Shown one piece after another: positions 1 to 6,516 of a DNA stretch of 15,758 bases. Where the stretch lies: positions 1-15,758 of the forward strand of contig JAPOYW010000047.1 in NCBI GenBank assembly GCA_026706425.1. The letters are read 5' to 3'. The notes under the pieces are model-generated. The model was not told where the DNA came from. It made no database searches and worked only from the letters and a program-made list of their open reading frames with translations. Within the stretch, counting starts at the first letter, position 1; each line of letters opens with the position of its first letter. The translations under genes and the position numbers were made by a program. Origin of the DNA: Gammaproteobacteria bacterium (GTDB lineage: Bacteria; Pseudomonadota; Gammaproteobacteria; Pseudomonadales; Azotimanducaceae).

Positions 1-262
1 GTCCTAGCCCGTCGCCGGCGGCGGGGCCGGCCACCAGGGCGGCGATGTCGACGAACTCCATGGCGCTGGGCACGCCGCGCTCCTGCTTGGCGATCTCGGC
101 GACGCGGTCGAGGCGCGGGTCCGGGACCGGCACGACCCCGGTATTCGGTTCGATGGTGCAGAAGGGAAAGTTCCCGGCGTCGACGGACGCCCGGGTCAAG
201 GCGTTGAAGAGCGTCGACTTGCCAACGTTGGGAAGGCCCACGATGCCGCAGTTGAATCCCAT
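1..262 (-). CDS. ychF: Ribosome-associated ATPase/GTPase YchF (OLA1 family), N-terminal part only
   Basis: This is the first 87 residues of YchF, cut by the left edge of the window. YchF/OLA1 proteins are Obg-related P-loop NTPases that bind ribosomes, prefer ATP in the studied members, and act in stress responses. The start MGFNCGIVGLPNVGKST is characteristic, with the P-loop GLPNVGKS at residues 9-16 and the family signature NFPFCTIEPNTGVV at 31-44. The G3 (Walker B) position reads DIAA at 72-75, where the family normally has DIAG. The ATG lies four bases after the pth stop, so the two are surely cotranscribed; rplY-pth-ychF is a common gene order. Identity is very sure; the missing C-terminal TGS domain cannot be checked. 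Confidence 0.96.
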   Translation of the reverse strand, partial: MGFNCGIVGLPNVGKSTLFNALTRASVDAGNFPFCTIEPNTGVVPVPDPRLDRVAEIAKQERGVPSAMEFVDIAALVAGPAAGDGLG

Positions 263-266
263 TCGG

Positions 267-857
267 CTACTCGCCGGGCGCCGGTGCGTGGAACAGGTTC
301 ATGGCTTGCTGCAAGTCTCCTTCGAGTACCAGGTGGAGGACTTCGTCGGATAGCCACGCGGCCTGCGTGGCGGCTTCGCGCTCCCGGGATGGCATGGCGA
401 CGCCGGTCAGGTAGGCCACCATCTCGTCGGCGTTGCCGGGATGTCCGACGCCGATCCGCAACCGGGCGAAACTCCGGTCATTGCCCAGCGCCGCGATCAC
501 GCTCTTCAAGCCGTTGTGCCCGTTGTGGCCGCCACCGTCCTTCAATCGGCACCTGCCGACCGGGAACGCGACTTCATCGTAGGCGATCAGTATTTCAGCC
601 GGCGGGATCTTGTAGAACCCCGCCACGGCGGTGACGGCTTCGCCCGAGAGGTTGACGTAGGTTGCTGGACGGAGGAGGCGGACATCGCGCCCGAGCATCT
701 CGCCGCGGCCGAGAGCGCCCTTGGATCTACGGTCCTTGGCTAGGGGGATGCCGAAACGCCGGGCGAGCGCCTCAAGCCAGACAGCGCCGATGTTGTGGCG
801 GGTGCGTGCGTAGCGGAGCCCCGGGTTGCCGAGACCGGCGATCAGGCGTATGGCCAC
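267..857 (-). CDS. pth: Peptidyl-tRNA hydrolase
   Basis: This cytoplasmic enzyme cleaves the ester bond of peptidyl-tRNAs released from stalled ribosomes and so recycles tRNA. The protein has 196 residues (E. coli 194). All family active-site residues are visible with a one-residue offset from E. coli: N11 (GLGNPG), H21 (RHNIG), N69 (YVNLSG), D94 (AYDE) and N115 (GHNG). The start is a GTG, preceded by GGGAG at a good distance; no ATG fits better. It lies 21 bases after rplY and four bases before ychF, in the middle of a tight operon. Translational recycling and L25 production are therefore linked, as in many gammaproteobacteria. Identity is certain. Confidence 0.97.
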   Translation of the reverse strand: MAIRLIAGLGNPGLRYARTRHNIGAVWLEALARRFGIPLAKDRRSKGALGRGEMLGRDVRLLRPATYVNLSGEAVTAVAGFYKIPPAEILIAYDEVAFPVGRCRLKDGGGHNGHNGLKSVIAALGNDRSFARLRIGVGHPGNADEMVAYLTGVAMPSREREAATQAAWLSDEVLHLVLEGDLQQAMNLFHAPAPGE

Positions 858-878
858 GGCGAACTCCCACGCTGTCGA

Positions 879-1553
879 TCAGGACGCGTCTTCCTCGGGC
901 GACTCGTCGTCCGCGTCGTCTTCTTGGGTGTCGACATCGGCGTCGACCTCGACTTCGTCCAGGGCTCCGCCGCGCCTTGCTGTCACGCTAGCCACGGGAA
1001 TGTCGCGGTCCTCTCCTAAGCCGAGGGCGACGATCGACACGCCGTCCGGCAATTCGAGATCGGACAGGTGAATCGACGAGCCCACCTCCAGGTCGGCGAC
1101 GTCGACGGCGATGAACTCCGGAAGGTCTCGCGGCAGACAGCTAACCTCGACCTCGATGAGATTGTGGGCTATGCGGCCGCCGCCGAGTTTGACGCCGACG
1201 CACCGATCTTCGTTCAGGTAGTGCAGCGGGACATGCATCTGGACGGGCATGTTCTCTTGAATCCGAAGAAAGTCTATGTGTTGCACCCTGTCCGTCGCCG
1301 GATGGCGCTGCACGTCCCGCAGCACGCAGGCCTGGGCCTTGTCGCCGACCGAGAGTTCGAGGATCTGCGAGAAGAACGCCTCCTCCTGCATGGCTTTCGA
1401 GAGATCGCGGTGCGTGACCGACAGGTGCACCGGATCCACGCCGCCCCCGTAGAGAATGCCCGGCACCTTGTCCGACAAGCGGCGCAGTCGACGGCTGGCG
1501 GCCTTGCCCAGTTCTTCGCGGAACTCCGCTCGTAGCACGATCTGTTCGCTCAT
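879..1553 (-). CDS. rplY: 50S ribosomal protein L25, long (CTC/TL5) form
   Basis: L25 binds 5S rRNA in the large subunit. This 224-residue protein is the long CTC-type form: an N-terminal 5S-binding domain (about 1-95, starting MSEQIVLRAEFREELGK and including PGILYGGG and HIDFLRI) followed by a beta domain (about 96-190, ending near DIPVASV). It ends in a very acidic tail (about 205-224, DEVEVDADVDTQEDDADDES). The ATG at 1553 is chosen because GGAGAGG lies just upstream and homology begins there. The frame stays open upstream through a repeat array and into the tRNA gene, but that stretch is not protein-like. It is the first protein gene after tRNA-Gln. In many gammaproteobacteria prs comes between the two; here it is missing. 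Confidence 0.95.
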   Translation of the reverse strand: MSEQIVLRAEFREELGKAASRRLRRLSDKVPGILYGGGVDPVHLSVTHRDLSKAMQEEAFFSQILELSVGDKAQACVLRDVQRHPATDRVQHIDFLRIQENMPVQMHVPLHYLNEDRCVGVKLGGGRIAHNLIEVEVSCLPRDLPEFIAVDVADLEVGSSIHLSDLELPDGVSIVALGLGEDRDIPVASVTARRGGALDEVEVDADVDTQEDDADDESPEEDAS

Positions 1554-1570
1554 GTCCTCTCCGGTCGGGT

Positions 1571-1586
1571 GCGTGTCGGCGCACGC
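1571..1586 (-). promoter_or_regulatory. Small leader hairpin upstream of rplY
   Basis: GCGTG (1571-1575) and CACGC (1582-1586) form a 5-bp inverted repeat with a 6-base loop, directly before the rplY ribosome binding site in the direction of transcription. Together with the adjacent 34-bp repeats it would make the rplY leader strongly structured. Ribosomal protein leaders are often regulatory, but this one resembles no known class. The base pairing is seen; the role is inferred. Confidence 0.3.
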
Positions 1587-1688
1587 TTTCTCGGCGCCTT
1601 CGGCGCTTGGCCGCGGGCGCTCTTTCGGCGCCTTCGGCGCTTGGCCGCGGGCGCTTTCTCGGCGCCTTCGGCGCTTGGCCGCTGGCGC
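1587..1688 (-). repeat. Three tandem 34-bp direct repeats between tRNA-Gln and rplY
   Basis: Three consecutive 34-bp units occupy 1587-1620, 1621-1654 and 1655-1688. Units 1 and 3 differ at one position (CGCGGGCGC versus CGCTGGCGC). Unit 2 differs from unit 1 only in its first few bases (TCTTTC versus TTTCTC). Each unit contains GCGCC-TTC-GGCGC, a short perfect hairpin. Because 34 is not a multiple of three, the units are read in three different frames, so this is not a protein repeat. The array starts eight bases after the tRNA 3' end and finishes before the rplY leader. It may be a dispersed REP-like element, a processing or folding signal between tRNA and mRNA, or a scar where prs once stood. 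Confidence 0.93.
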
Positions 1689-1696
1689 TTGATCAA

Positions 1697-1771
1697 TGGC
1701 TGGGGCGGCAGGATTCGAACCTGCGAATGCCGGGATCAAAACCCGGTGCCTTACCGCTTGGCGACGCCCCA
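1697..1771 (-). tRNA. tRNA-Gln (anticodon UUG)
   Basis: The 75-base gene folds as a full cloverleaf. The acceptor arm pairs TGGGGCG with CGCCCCA, followed by the discriminator G and an encoded CCA. The D arm contains GCCAAGCGGTAAGGC. The anticodon stem is CCGGG/CCCGG around the loop TTTTGAT, giving anticodon TTG. The T arm is GCAGG-TTCGAAT-CCTGC. The sequence closely matches known gammaproteobacterial glutamine tRNAs. It is the first gene of the tRNA-rplY-pth-ychF unit, so it is probably cut from a longer transcript by RNase P and an endonuclease. Confidence 0.98.
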
Positions 1772-1782
1772 ACGCGAGTCCG

Positions 1783-1805
1783 TCGGAGGGCGTCTTCGCC
1801 TCCGA
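1783..1805 (-). other. Hairpin in the 5' leader of the tRNA-Gln transcript
   Basis: TCGGAGG (1783-1789) and CCTCCGA (1799-1805) are perfect complements enclosing nine bases, which can add a further CG/CG pair. The hairpin lies between the predicted transcription start (about 1810) and the mature tRNA 5' end (1771). It would therefore be part of the leader removed by RNase P. It has no T-tract, so it is not a normal terminator for the methyltransferase gene upstream. Confidence 0.5.
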
Positions 1806-1816
1806 GGGGGCGCGGT

Positions 1817-1845
1817 ATTCTGTGCGGCGACGGCGATAGTGTCAA
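1817..1845 (-). promoter_or_regulatory. Sigma-70-type promoter for tRNA-Gln and the rplY-pth-ychF operon
   Basis: On the minus strand a perfect -35 box TTGACA (1845-1840) is followed after exactly 17 bases by CAGAAT (1822-1817), which matches four of six -10 positions. The bases after the -10 are GC-rich (ACCGCGCCCC), the type of discriminator seen at stringently controlled stable-RNA promoters. Transcription should start near 1810, about 40 bases before the tRNA. The -35 box overlaps the TGA stop (1844-1842) of the upstream methyltransferase gene. Confidence 0.7.
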
Positions 1846-2828
1846 CGCGTGGCGGAAAGGACGTGGCAGAAGTGGGTGCCTTCGAATACGAAGGGGCGAT
1901 CGTCGTCGATCCTGAATCCGGCACCTTGGATTTGCTGGGCGAGATGGACGATTGCCGCGTCGTCGAGGGCTGCCGAGGTCAGGTCGCGCATGCGCTGCTT
2001 GTAGGCCTCGGTTTCCGCCGCCACCTGGCGCAGCATCGCGAGCCGATCGGCGAGTGACATGCCGCCGGAGACCCGGGGGTTGAACGTGGCCATCGAGTTC
2101 TCGATGTAGTAGACGATCTGGCCCGGGTCGCCGTACTGCCGTCCCCATTGGTTGAGACCCGCCAATATCCGGTTGATGGCCGTGCGCAGGGCTTTGGCGC
2201 GTTCGTCGTCTGCGGCATCCTTGCCACGGGCCGCCAGCTTGTCCAAACGCCCCAGCAGGTCGCGGATGGCGGCGTGCAAGCCGGACTTCTCGCAGGCGAG
2301 TATCTGTTCAACGCCTTCCCGGGCCTGCCGCACGATGGCCGAGTCTGCATGGTGGACCATCGCGGCGAATACGGCCTCTCGGCGTTTCAATAGCCGGGCG
2401 ATTTCGGCCACGGCTGCATCCGCATCTGCGTACTCGAGGCCGAACTGGCTCATTGCCAGGTCGCAGGCGTGGTCCGGCAGGCCCGTCGCCTCGATGGGTG
2501 TGTTCGAGAGGAAACGGATTCCGCGTAGATCCTGGGCGAACGGCGTGTTGGAGAACAGGGCCGTCGGGTTGATCTCGGCGTAGTCGACGGCCGTGATCTC
2601 CAATTGCTTGCCGTGGCGACGGCCGTGTTGCGCTGCGATCAGGGCGATGGCGCCATTGCCCGTGGCGAGGTCCACGATCCTGGCGTTTGTTGGCAGCCGA
2701 TCCAGGATGCCGTGCCAGTAGTCGCGCACCTTGCCGTCGTAGTTCTGCCCGAACCGGCCGTGAAAGGTCGTGATCGTGCCCTTGCGCCAGTACTCGCTCC
2801 ACTGTTCCGCGCTCAGGCGATCCGTCAC
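1842..2828 (-). CDS. Class I SAM-dependent methyltransferase
   Basis: The 328-residue protein has a clear Rossmann-type methyltransferase core. The SAM-binding motif I is IVDLATGNGAIAL (about 51-63). A motif II acidic loop AVDYAEINP follows (about 80-88), and then the motif IV-like DLAMSQFGLEYAD (about 123-135). The region after about 165 is helical and not a known catalytic domain. There is no signal peptide, so it should be cytoplasmic. The substrate is unknown. The GTG start at 2828 overlaps the oxygenase stop as GTGA, which argues for translational coupling; upstream in-frame ATGs lie inside the oxygenase gene and are rejected. Family membership is sure, function is not. Confidence 0.85.
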   Translation of the reverse strand: MTDRLSAEQWSEYWRKGTITTFHGRFGQNYDGKVRDYWHGILDRLPTNARIVDLATGNGAIALIAAQHGRRHGKQLEITAVDYAEINPTALFSNTPFAQDLRGIRFLSNTPIEATGLPDHACDLAMSQFGLEYADADAAVAEIARLLKRREAVFAAMVHHADSAIVRQAREGVEQILACEKSGLHAAIRDLLGRLDKLAARGKDAADDERAKALRTAINRILAGLNQWGRQYGDPGQIVYYIENSMATFNPRVSGGMSLADRLAMLRQVAAETEAYKQRMRDLTSAALDDAAIVHLAQQIQGAGFRIDDDRPFVFEGTHFCHVLSATR

Positions 2829-3490
2829 GCCGCCACCCGGAACCAGAAGTTGGCCGCGACGCTGATCCTCGGTCGCTCGCCGCGGTAGGGTTCGACCGTG
2901 TGGTGGACGTAGGAAGGGAAGATGAGCAGTTCGCCCGCGTCCGCTCGCATGCGGACGGCGTCGAAGGAGAAATCCCGGGTCCAGCGCTGGTTTGCGGGAT
3001 CGAGATACATGCTCGCCGTCGTCCGGGGGTCGTGAAAGACCAGATGGCCGGCCTCGAACTCGTTCGGGGGGTCCGGATCGCCGGGATCGACGCAGTAGAC
3101 GAGGCTCCACGACGCCATGGGATGGTTGTGGTGCTGGAAGTACCCGCCGTTGCGGGTGATGTGGAACCAGCAATGGTTGTGGATGCGCAGCCTTGCCGTG
3201 GCCGACTCGTCGAGACCGGAGGCGTTGCGCACGACGCCGGCGAGGTGACCGAGGAGAAACTGTTTCAGCTCCTGTGTCACGGGGCTCGGCCAGTCCAGGA
3301 AATTGAACTCGCTCTCGAACACCCCCGGGTGGGCGCGCTGCGGCGAGTTCAGCTTGCGGCGGCTTTCCCCCTCGTTGGCGAGGATGTAGTCGCGGAGCCT
3401 TGCCGCCCTTTCGGACTCGGTGCGGCTCCGGTAGAAGGGCGTCGCCCAGATTCGGTTGAGATCGCCGCCCGGATCGTTCATCGCGGCCAT
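2825..3490 (-). CDS. Putative 2OG-Fe(II) oxygenase (TIGR02466/PF13759-like)
   Basis: The 221-residue cytoplasmic protein matches the pattern of the putative 2-oxoglutarate/iron oxygenases of the TIGR02466 type. It has an N-terminal WATPFY-type opening, the metal-site region GGYFQHHNHPMASWSLVY (about 115-132), the strand GHLVFHDPR (about 149-156), and the distal region LLIFPSYVHHTVEPYRGERPRISVAANF (about 188-215, recognised in pieces) carrying the second iron-binding His (196/197) and a likely 2OG-binding Arg. HHNHP stands where many 2OG enzymes have HxD, so the exact ligands are uncertain. The start is ATG 3490 or ATG 3481 (three codons later); neither has a strong ribosome binding site. It follows the receptor gene by 52 bases and overlaps the methyltransferase gene. 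The substrate is unknown. Confidence 0.78.
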   Translation of the reverse strand: MAAMNDPGGDLNRIWATPFYRSRTESERAARLRDYILANEGESRRKLNSPQRAHPGVFESEFNFLDWPSPVTQELKQFLLGHLAGVVRNASGLDESATARLRIHNHCWFHITRNGGYFQHHNHPMASWSLVYCVDPGDPDPPNEFEAGHLVFHDPRTTASMYLDPANQRWTRDFSFDAVRMRADAGELLIFPSYVHHTVEPYRGERPRISVAANFWFRVAA

Positions 3491-3498
3491 GCGGGAAG

Positions 3499-3530
3499 CA
3501 ACCCCCGGGCCGGTGGGGCCCGGGGGGTTG
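3499..3530 (-). terminator. Strong GC hairpin between receptor and oxygenase genes
   Basis: The arm CAACCCCCGGGCC (3499-3511) pairs with GGCCCGGGGGGTTG (3517-3530) around a 5-base loop, leaving one extra G as a bulge. On the minus strand this stable stem follows the receptor stop by 12 bases. No run of T follows, so it is not a full intrinsic terminator. It could stabilise the 3' end of the receptor mRNA, or lower expression of the two downstream genes relative to the receptor. Confidence 0.5.
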
Positions 3531-3542
3531 TGGGTGCTTCGC

Positions 3543-6176
3543 TCAGAAGGAGTGCCGGTACTTGATGAACGGCACCCGGCCGGCGACGTCGTAGAGCTTG
3601 ATCGCGTTGTCGTCCCAGCCGCCCTCGTCGTGGGCGGGCGGCATCTCGTCCGCCACGTTGCGCACGCCGGCCGAAATCTCGCCGTTCCAGGGCGTCAGGT
3701 ACACGCCGACGAGATCGGTGGTGTGGTACGACGAGTAGCCGCCATTCGCTCCGACGAAGCGCCAGGTCAGATTGGCCGTCATGTTGTCGCGACTCCACCG
3801 CACCCGCACGGTGGCACGCCGGTCCGGAGTCAGGTCGTCGTCGAGCACGTCGATGGGGTCTTCGGTCGGGGCCGCAGTCAGTTCGTACTCCATCAGCTTG
3901 TTGGCCTCGACATCGAGGGCCATCACCCCGATCGGCAGGTCCATTTCGTAGTGCAACCGCATGTCGACGCCCGTGATCTCGCGCACGGCGAGATTGGCGA
4001 ACACGTTGTTGATGGAGATTATGCGTCCCGGATCGCCCGGCTCGGTGGCCGCACCGCGCGTCACGGTTACGCCGGCTGGAAGAGCTATGCCCTCTTGCTC
4101 CAATCGGTTGATCGTCGCCAGGCTCAGTTGCTGAACCACATCCTCGATGTTGACCCGGAAGGTGTCGAAGGAAACCGTCAGACCACGGATGGGTTCGACG
4201 ATGAAGCCGAGGTTGATGGACTCCGAGGTTTCCGCAGCGAGTTCCGGATTGCCGCCCGTGTAGTTCTCGACCTGGAACTGCGGGCAGGGGTCGGTGCCGA
4301 GCGCCTCGCAGCGGTACAGGTCGCGCAGGTCGTTGAAGGACTGCGAACTGGACTGGTACAGGTTGGTCAGGTTCGGTGCCTTGAAGCCCTCGCCGACGGA
4401 TGCCCTGAGCGTGAGTGGGTCCCAGGGACTGAACCGCGCGGACACCTGCGGCGAGAACGCCGATCCGAAGTCGTCGTAGTTGTCGTAGCGGCCTGCGACG
4501 GTCACCTCCATGCTGTCCGTAACGGGAATCGCAACCTCGGCGAACCCGGCCCACCTGCTCCGGCTGCCCGCTGCGCTGTTGCCGGCCGAGCCCAGCACGT
4601 TGCCTGCCTCGCGGAAGCTGTCGTAGTCGTCCATGTAGTCGGAAGACGCGGTTTCCCAACCCGCAGCCCATCCGATCGGTCCGGCGAGGAGATCGGGGCC
4701 GGGACCGTCCATCGACACCCCCGCAGCCGTGTACTCGGTCAGGATGTCGCGGTAGAGCGTCGCGGCCATGCGACCCAGTGCGGCCAAGTGGCTGGGTTCC
4801 TGCGAGAGCGGGTCGGTCAGGTTGTACTCGCCGAGTTCGGCCTCCAGTTCGACCTGGCTCTGCAGGATATAGGTTTCGCCTTCCTCGGAGGCGGCGTAGC
4901 GGTAGTACCGCGCATACGCATCGTAGTTGATCGAGCCGTCGGCCACCGACCCGGACAGTCCGAGAACGTTGTCGAGTTCGTAGCGCTCGGTGTCGTCGTC
5001 GCGCGGGCCGTGTCCCACGAAGCGGTGGAATATGGAGAACGGCCGGGGCGTGCCGTCGGCAAGCTTCGGATACGAAGCGGCCGACGTGTCGAACGGGTTG
5101 TACGGACTGTCGCCGGGTACCGAGAAGAACCCGACCGCCGGCGCGTAGCGCCCGAAGCTGGCAATGCGCGTAAACCGGTTCTCGAAGTAGAAGCTGTGAT
5201 CCGGGGTCCACTCGTAGGTCGCGTTGAGGTACGTGCTGGTCCGGTCGAGACCCCCGGTCTGGGCGGAGATGTCGGCGTAGCCGAAACCGCACGCCGTTCC
5301 CGGAATGCCGAACGGATTCTCCACCACACCCGCGTACACGTCGGTGGGGCAGTCGCCGAGCGACGAGGCGGCGATGAAGAACGGATGAAAGGCCGTGTTG
5401 CCGCCGCCCGATACGCCGACCGTGTCCACGCCGAGGTCGGGCAGGGTCCCGTCGCCGGGATCGTTCACCTGCACAGCGCTGTACGACCGGTCGCCGTCGA
5501 AGATCGGTTCCCGCCGCCACCACTCCCCGGTGAACAACATCGTTGACCGGGTGCCGCTGGTACCGAAAAGCAGTTCGAAGTGGTCGGACGACGCGCCCTC
5601 CCGGCTCGGGAACTCGGTGCCGATCTCCATCTCGAATCCCTCGTAGTCGTCGCGCAGAATGACGTTGACCACGCCACCCAACGCATCGGCACCGTAGACG
5701 GCGGACGCGGAGTCGGAGAGGATCTCGATCCGTTCGATCGCGCTCAGCGGGATGGAGTTCAGATCCACCGCCGCCGAACCCGTGAACGGGTTGCCGGGCA
5801 CGCGGCGACCGTTGATCAGCACGGCGGTCCGGTCCGAGCCGAGGCCCCGCAGGCTGATCAAGGCGATCTGGCCGAAGCTGGAGCCCGACCTTTCCCGGTA
5901 CGACCCGAAGCTGTTGTAGGTTTGGTGCCGGAGGATGTCCGCCACGTTCTCCATGCCCGTCAGTTCGAGTTCCTCGCGGTCGAGGATGGTGACCGGGTTG
6001 GGCGTATCTGCCACTTCGCGACGGATTCGCGACCCCGTGACGACGACTTCCTCGACGTTGCCAGAGGTGTCATCTACCGCCTCGTCGGCGGCTTGTGCAG
6101 TGACTGGCAGGGTTGCCAGGGATCCGGCGGTTACCGCCGCGATCGCAGTAGCGAGAGGGGTTTTCTTGAACATCAT
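3543..6176 (-). CDS. TonB-dependent outer-membrane receptor
   Basis: The 877-residue protein is a TonB-dependent outer-membrane transporter. It has a signal peptide (about 1-29, MMFKKTPLATAIAAV..., cut after AQA), a TonB-box-like segment EEVVVTGSRI (about 42-51), and a plug domain (about 55-165) containing SLRGLGSDRTAVLINGRRVPG in pieces and SAVYGADALGGVVNVILRD. A beta-barrel of about 670 residues follows, ending in IKYRHSF with the C-terminal aromatic residue needed for Bam insertion. The first of two adjacent ATGs (6176) is used; GGGGAG lies seven bases upstream. It heads the unit with the oxygenase and methyltransferase. The ligand is not evident; this plug type is common in receptors for peptides, glycans or unknown substrates, not only siderophores. 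Confidence 0.94.
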   Translation of the reverse strand: MMFKKTPLATAIAAVTAGSLATLPVTAQAADEAVDDTSGNVEEVVVTGSRIRREVADTPNPVTILDREELELTGMENVADILRHQTYNSFGSYRERSGSSFGQIALISLRGLGSDRTAVLINGRRVPGNPFTGSAAVDLNSIPLSAIERIEILSDSASAVYGADALGGVVNVILRDDYEGFEMEIGTEFPSREGASSDHFELLFGTSGTRSTMLFTGEWWRREPIFDGDRSYSAVQVNDPGDGTLPDLGVDTVGVSGGGNTAFHPFFIAASSLGDCPTDVYAGVVENPFGIPGTACGFGYADISAQTGGLDRTSTYLNATYEWTPDHSFYFENRFTRIASFGRYAPAVGFFSVPGDSPYNPFDTSAASYPKLADGTPRPFSIFHRFVGHGPRDDDTERYELDNVLGLSGSVADGSINYDAYARYYRYAASEEGETYILQSQVELEAELGEYNLTDPLSQEPSHLAALGRMAATLYRDILTEYTAAGVSMDGPGPDLLAGPIGWAAGWETASSDYMDDYDSFREAGNVLGSAGNSAAGSRSRWAGFAEVAIPVTDSMEVTVAGRYDNYDDFGSAFSPQVSARFSPWDPLTLRASVGEGFKAPNLTNLYQSSSQSFNDLRDLYRCEALGTDPCPQFQVENYTGGNPELAAETSESINLGFIVEPIRGLTVSFDTFRVNIEDVVQQLSLATINRLEQEGIALPAGVTVTRGAATEPGDPGRIISINNVFANLAVREITGVDMRLHYEMDLPIGVMALDVEANKLMEYELTAAPTEDPIDVLDDDLTPDRRATVRVRWSRDNMTANLTWRFVGANGGYSSYHTTDLVGVYLTPWNGEISAGVRNVADEMPPAHDEGGWDDNAIKLYDVAGRVPFIKYRHSF

Positions 6177-6504
6177 GATTGACTCCCCGTGGTTGAATCT
6201 ATGCCCTCTATGCCCCGGCGACAATGCCGAGATTTGTAACCGAATGATACGCTTTTGTGTCTCCGCTTGCGAGACGGATCCGGTGTGAAACGCCATGGAC
6301 GGCGGCGGTTCCACATCTAGGAACCGTCGTGAAAAAAATTAACATTTTCAATATGTTACGGTTATCTTGATGCTCCGTTAGGCAATGCCGATCCAGGCTG
6401 GTGCCGGTCGCGCCCGGAAAACGCCGAAGAGGACCGGTTTTCGCGCTGAACTACCCCGGCCAGATCTTTGCCTATCGGGGCTTCACTTGGCCCTCTTGGC
6501 CGTG
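6177..6504 (-). promoter_or_regulatory. Receptor upstream region with several repeats; no gene seen
   Basis: No convincing gene lies in these 328 bases between lolB and the receptor. Seen are: two tandem copies of TCTATGCCC (6198-6215) just above the ribosome binding site; an 11-bp inverted repeat with a 7-base loop (6302-6312/6320-6330, core CGGTTCC/GGAACCG, including G-T pairs); an AT-rich tract GAAAAAAATTAACATTTTC (6331-6349); and TAACAT-N7-ATGTTA (6340-6358). A TATCAT hexamer lies about 75 bases above the start on the minus strand, without a good -35. The inverted repeats could be operators or leader structures for the receptor operon. No clear Fur box was recognised. Confidence 0.4.
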
Positions 6505-6516
6505 CTAGCCGGCCAA
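6496..6516 (-). other. Inverted repeat spanning the lolB stop codon
   Basis: TTGGCCG (6496-6502) and CGGCCAA (6510-6516) form a perfect 7-bp stem. The lolB stop codon (6505-6507) lies in its 7-base loop. No T-tract follows on the minus strand, so this may be an mRNA 3'-end structure and not a true terminator. Confidence 0.35.

Noticed and set aside
1554..1772. A 73-residue N-terminal extension of L25
   Set aside because: It would translate the 34-bp repeats in three frames and part of tRNA-Gln; the ATG at 1553 has a good ribosome binding site and matches the family start.
2829..3173. A longer methyltransferase starting at 3173
   Set aside because: The extra 115 codons lie inside the oxygenase gene in another frame; the GTG at 2828 overlaps the oxygenase stop as GTGA.
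3456..5546. A 696-codon open frame on the plus strand opposite the receptor, and a 681-codon frame on the minus strand in another phase
   Set aside because: Both lie across the receptor gene, which has a signal peptide, plug and barrel motifs and a ribosome binding site. The alternatives read as arginine- and valine-rich low-complexity text, the usual effect of high GC content.
6302..6340. An intrinsic terminator made of the 11-bp inverted repeat and the A-tract
   Set aside because: On the plus strand the stem is followed by A, not T; on the minus strand the T run comes before the stem.
6420..6480. A tRNA-like stretch (GGGGTAGTTCAGCGCG on the minus strand)
   Set aside because: It resembles a D arm, but no matching anticodon arm, T arm or acceptor stem follows.
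6360..6504. A remnant of ispE downstream of lolB
   Set aside because: I looked in all three minus-strand frames for the opening APAKLNLFL and DGYHxL patterns of IspE and did not find them.
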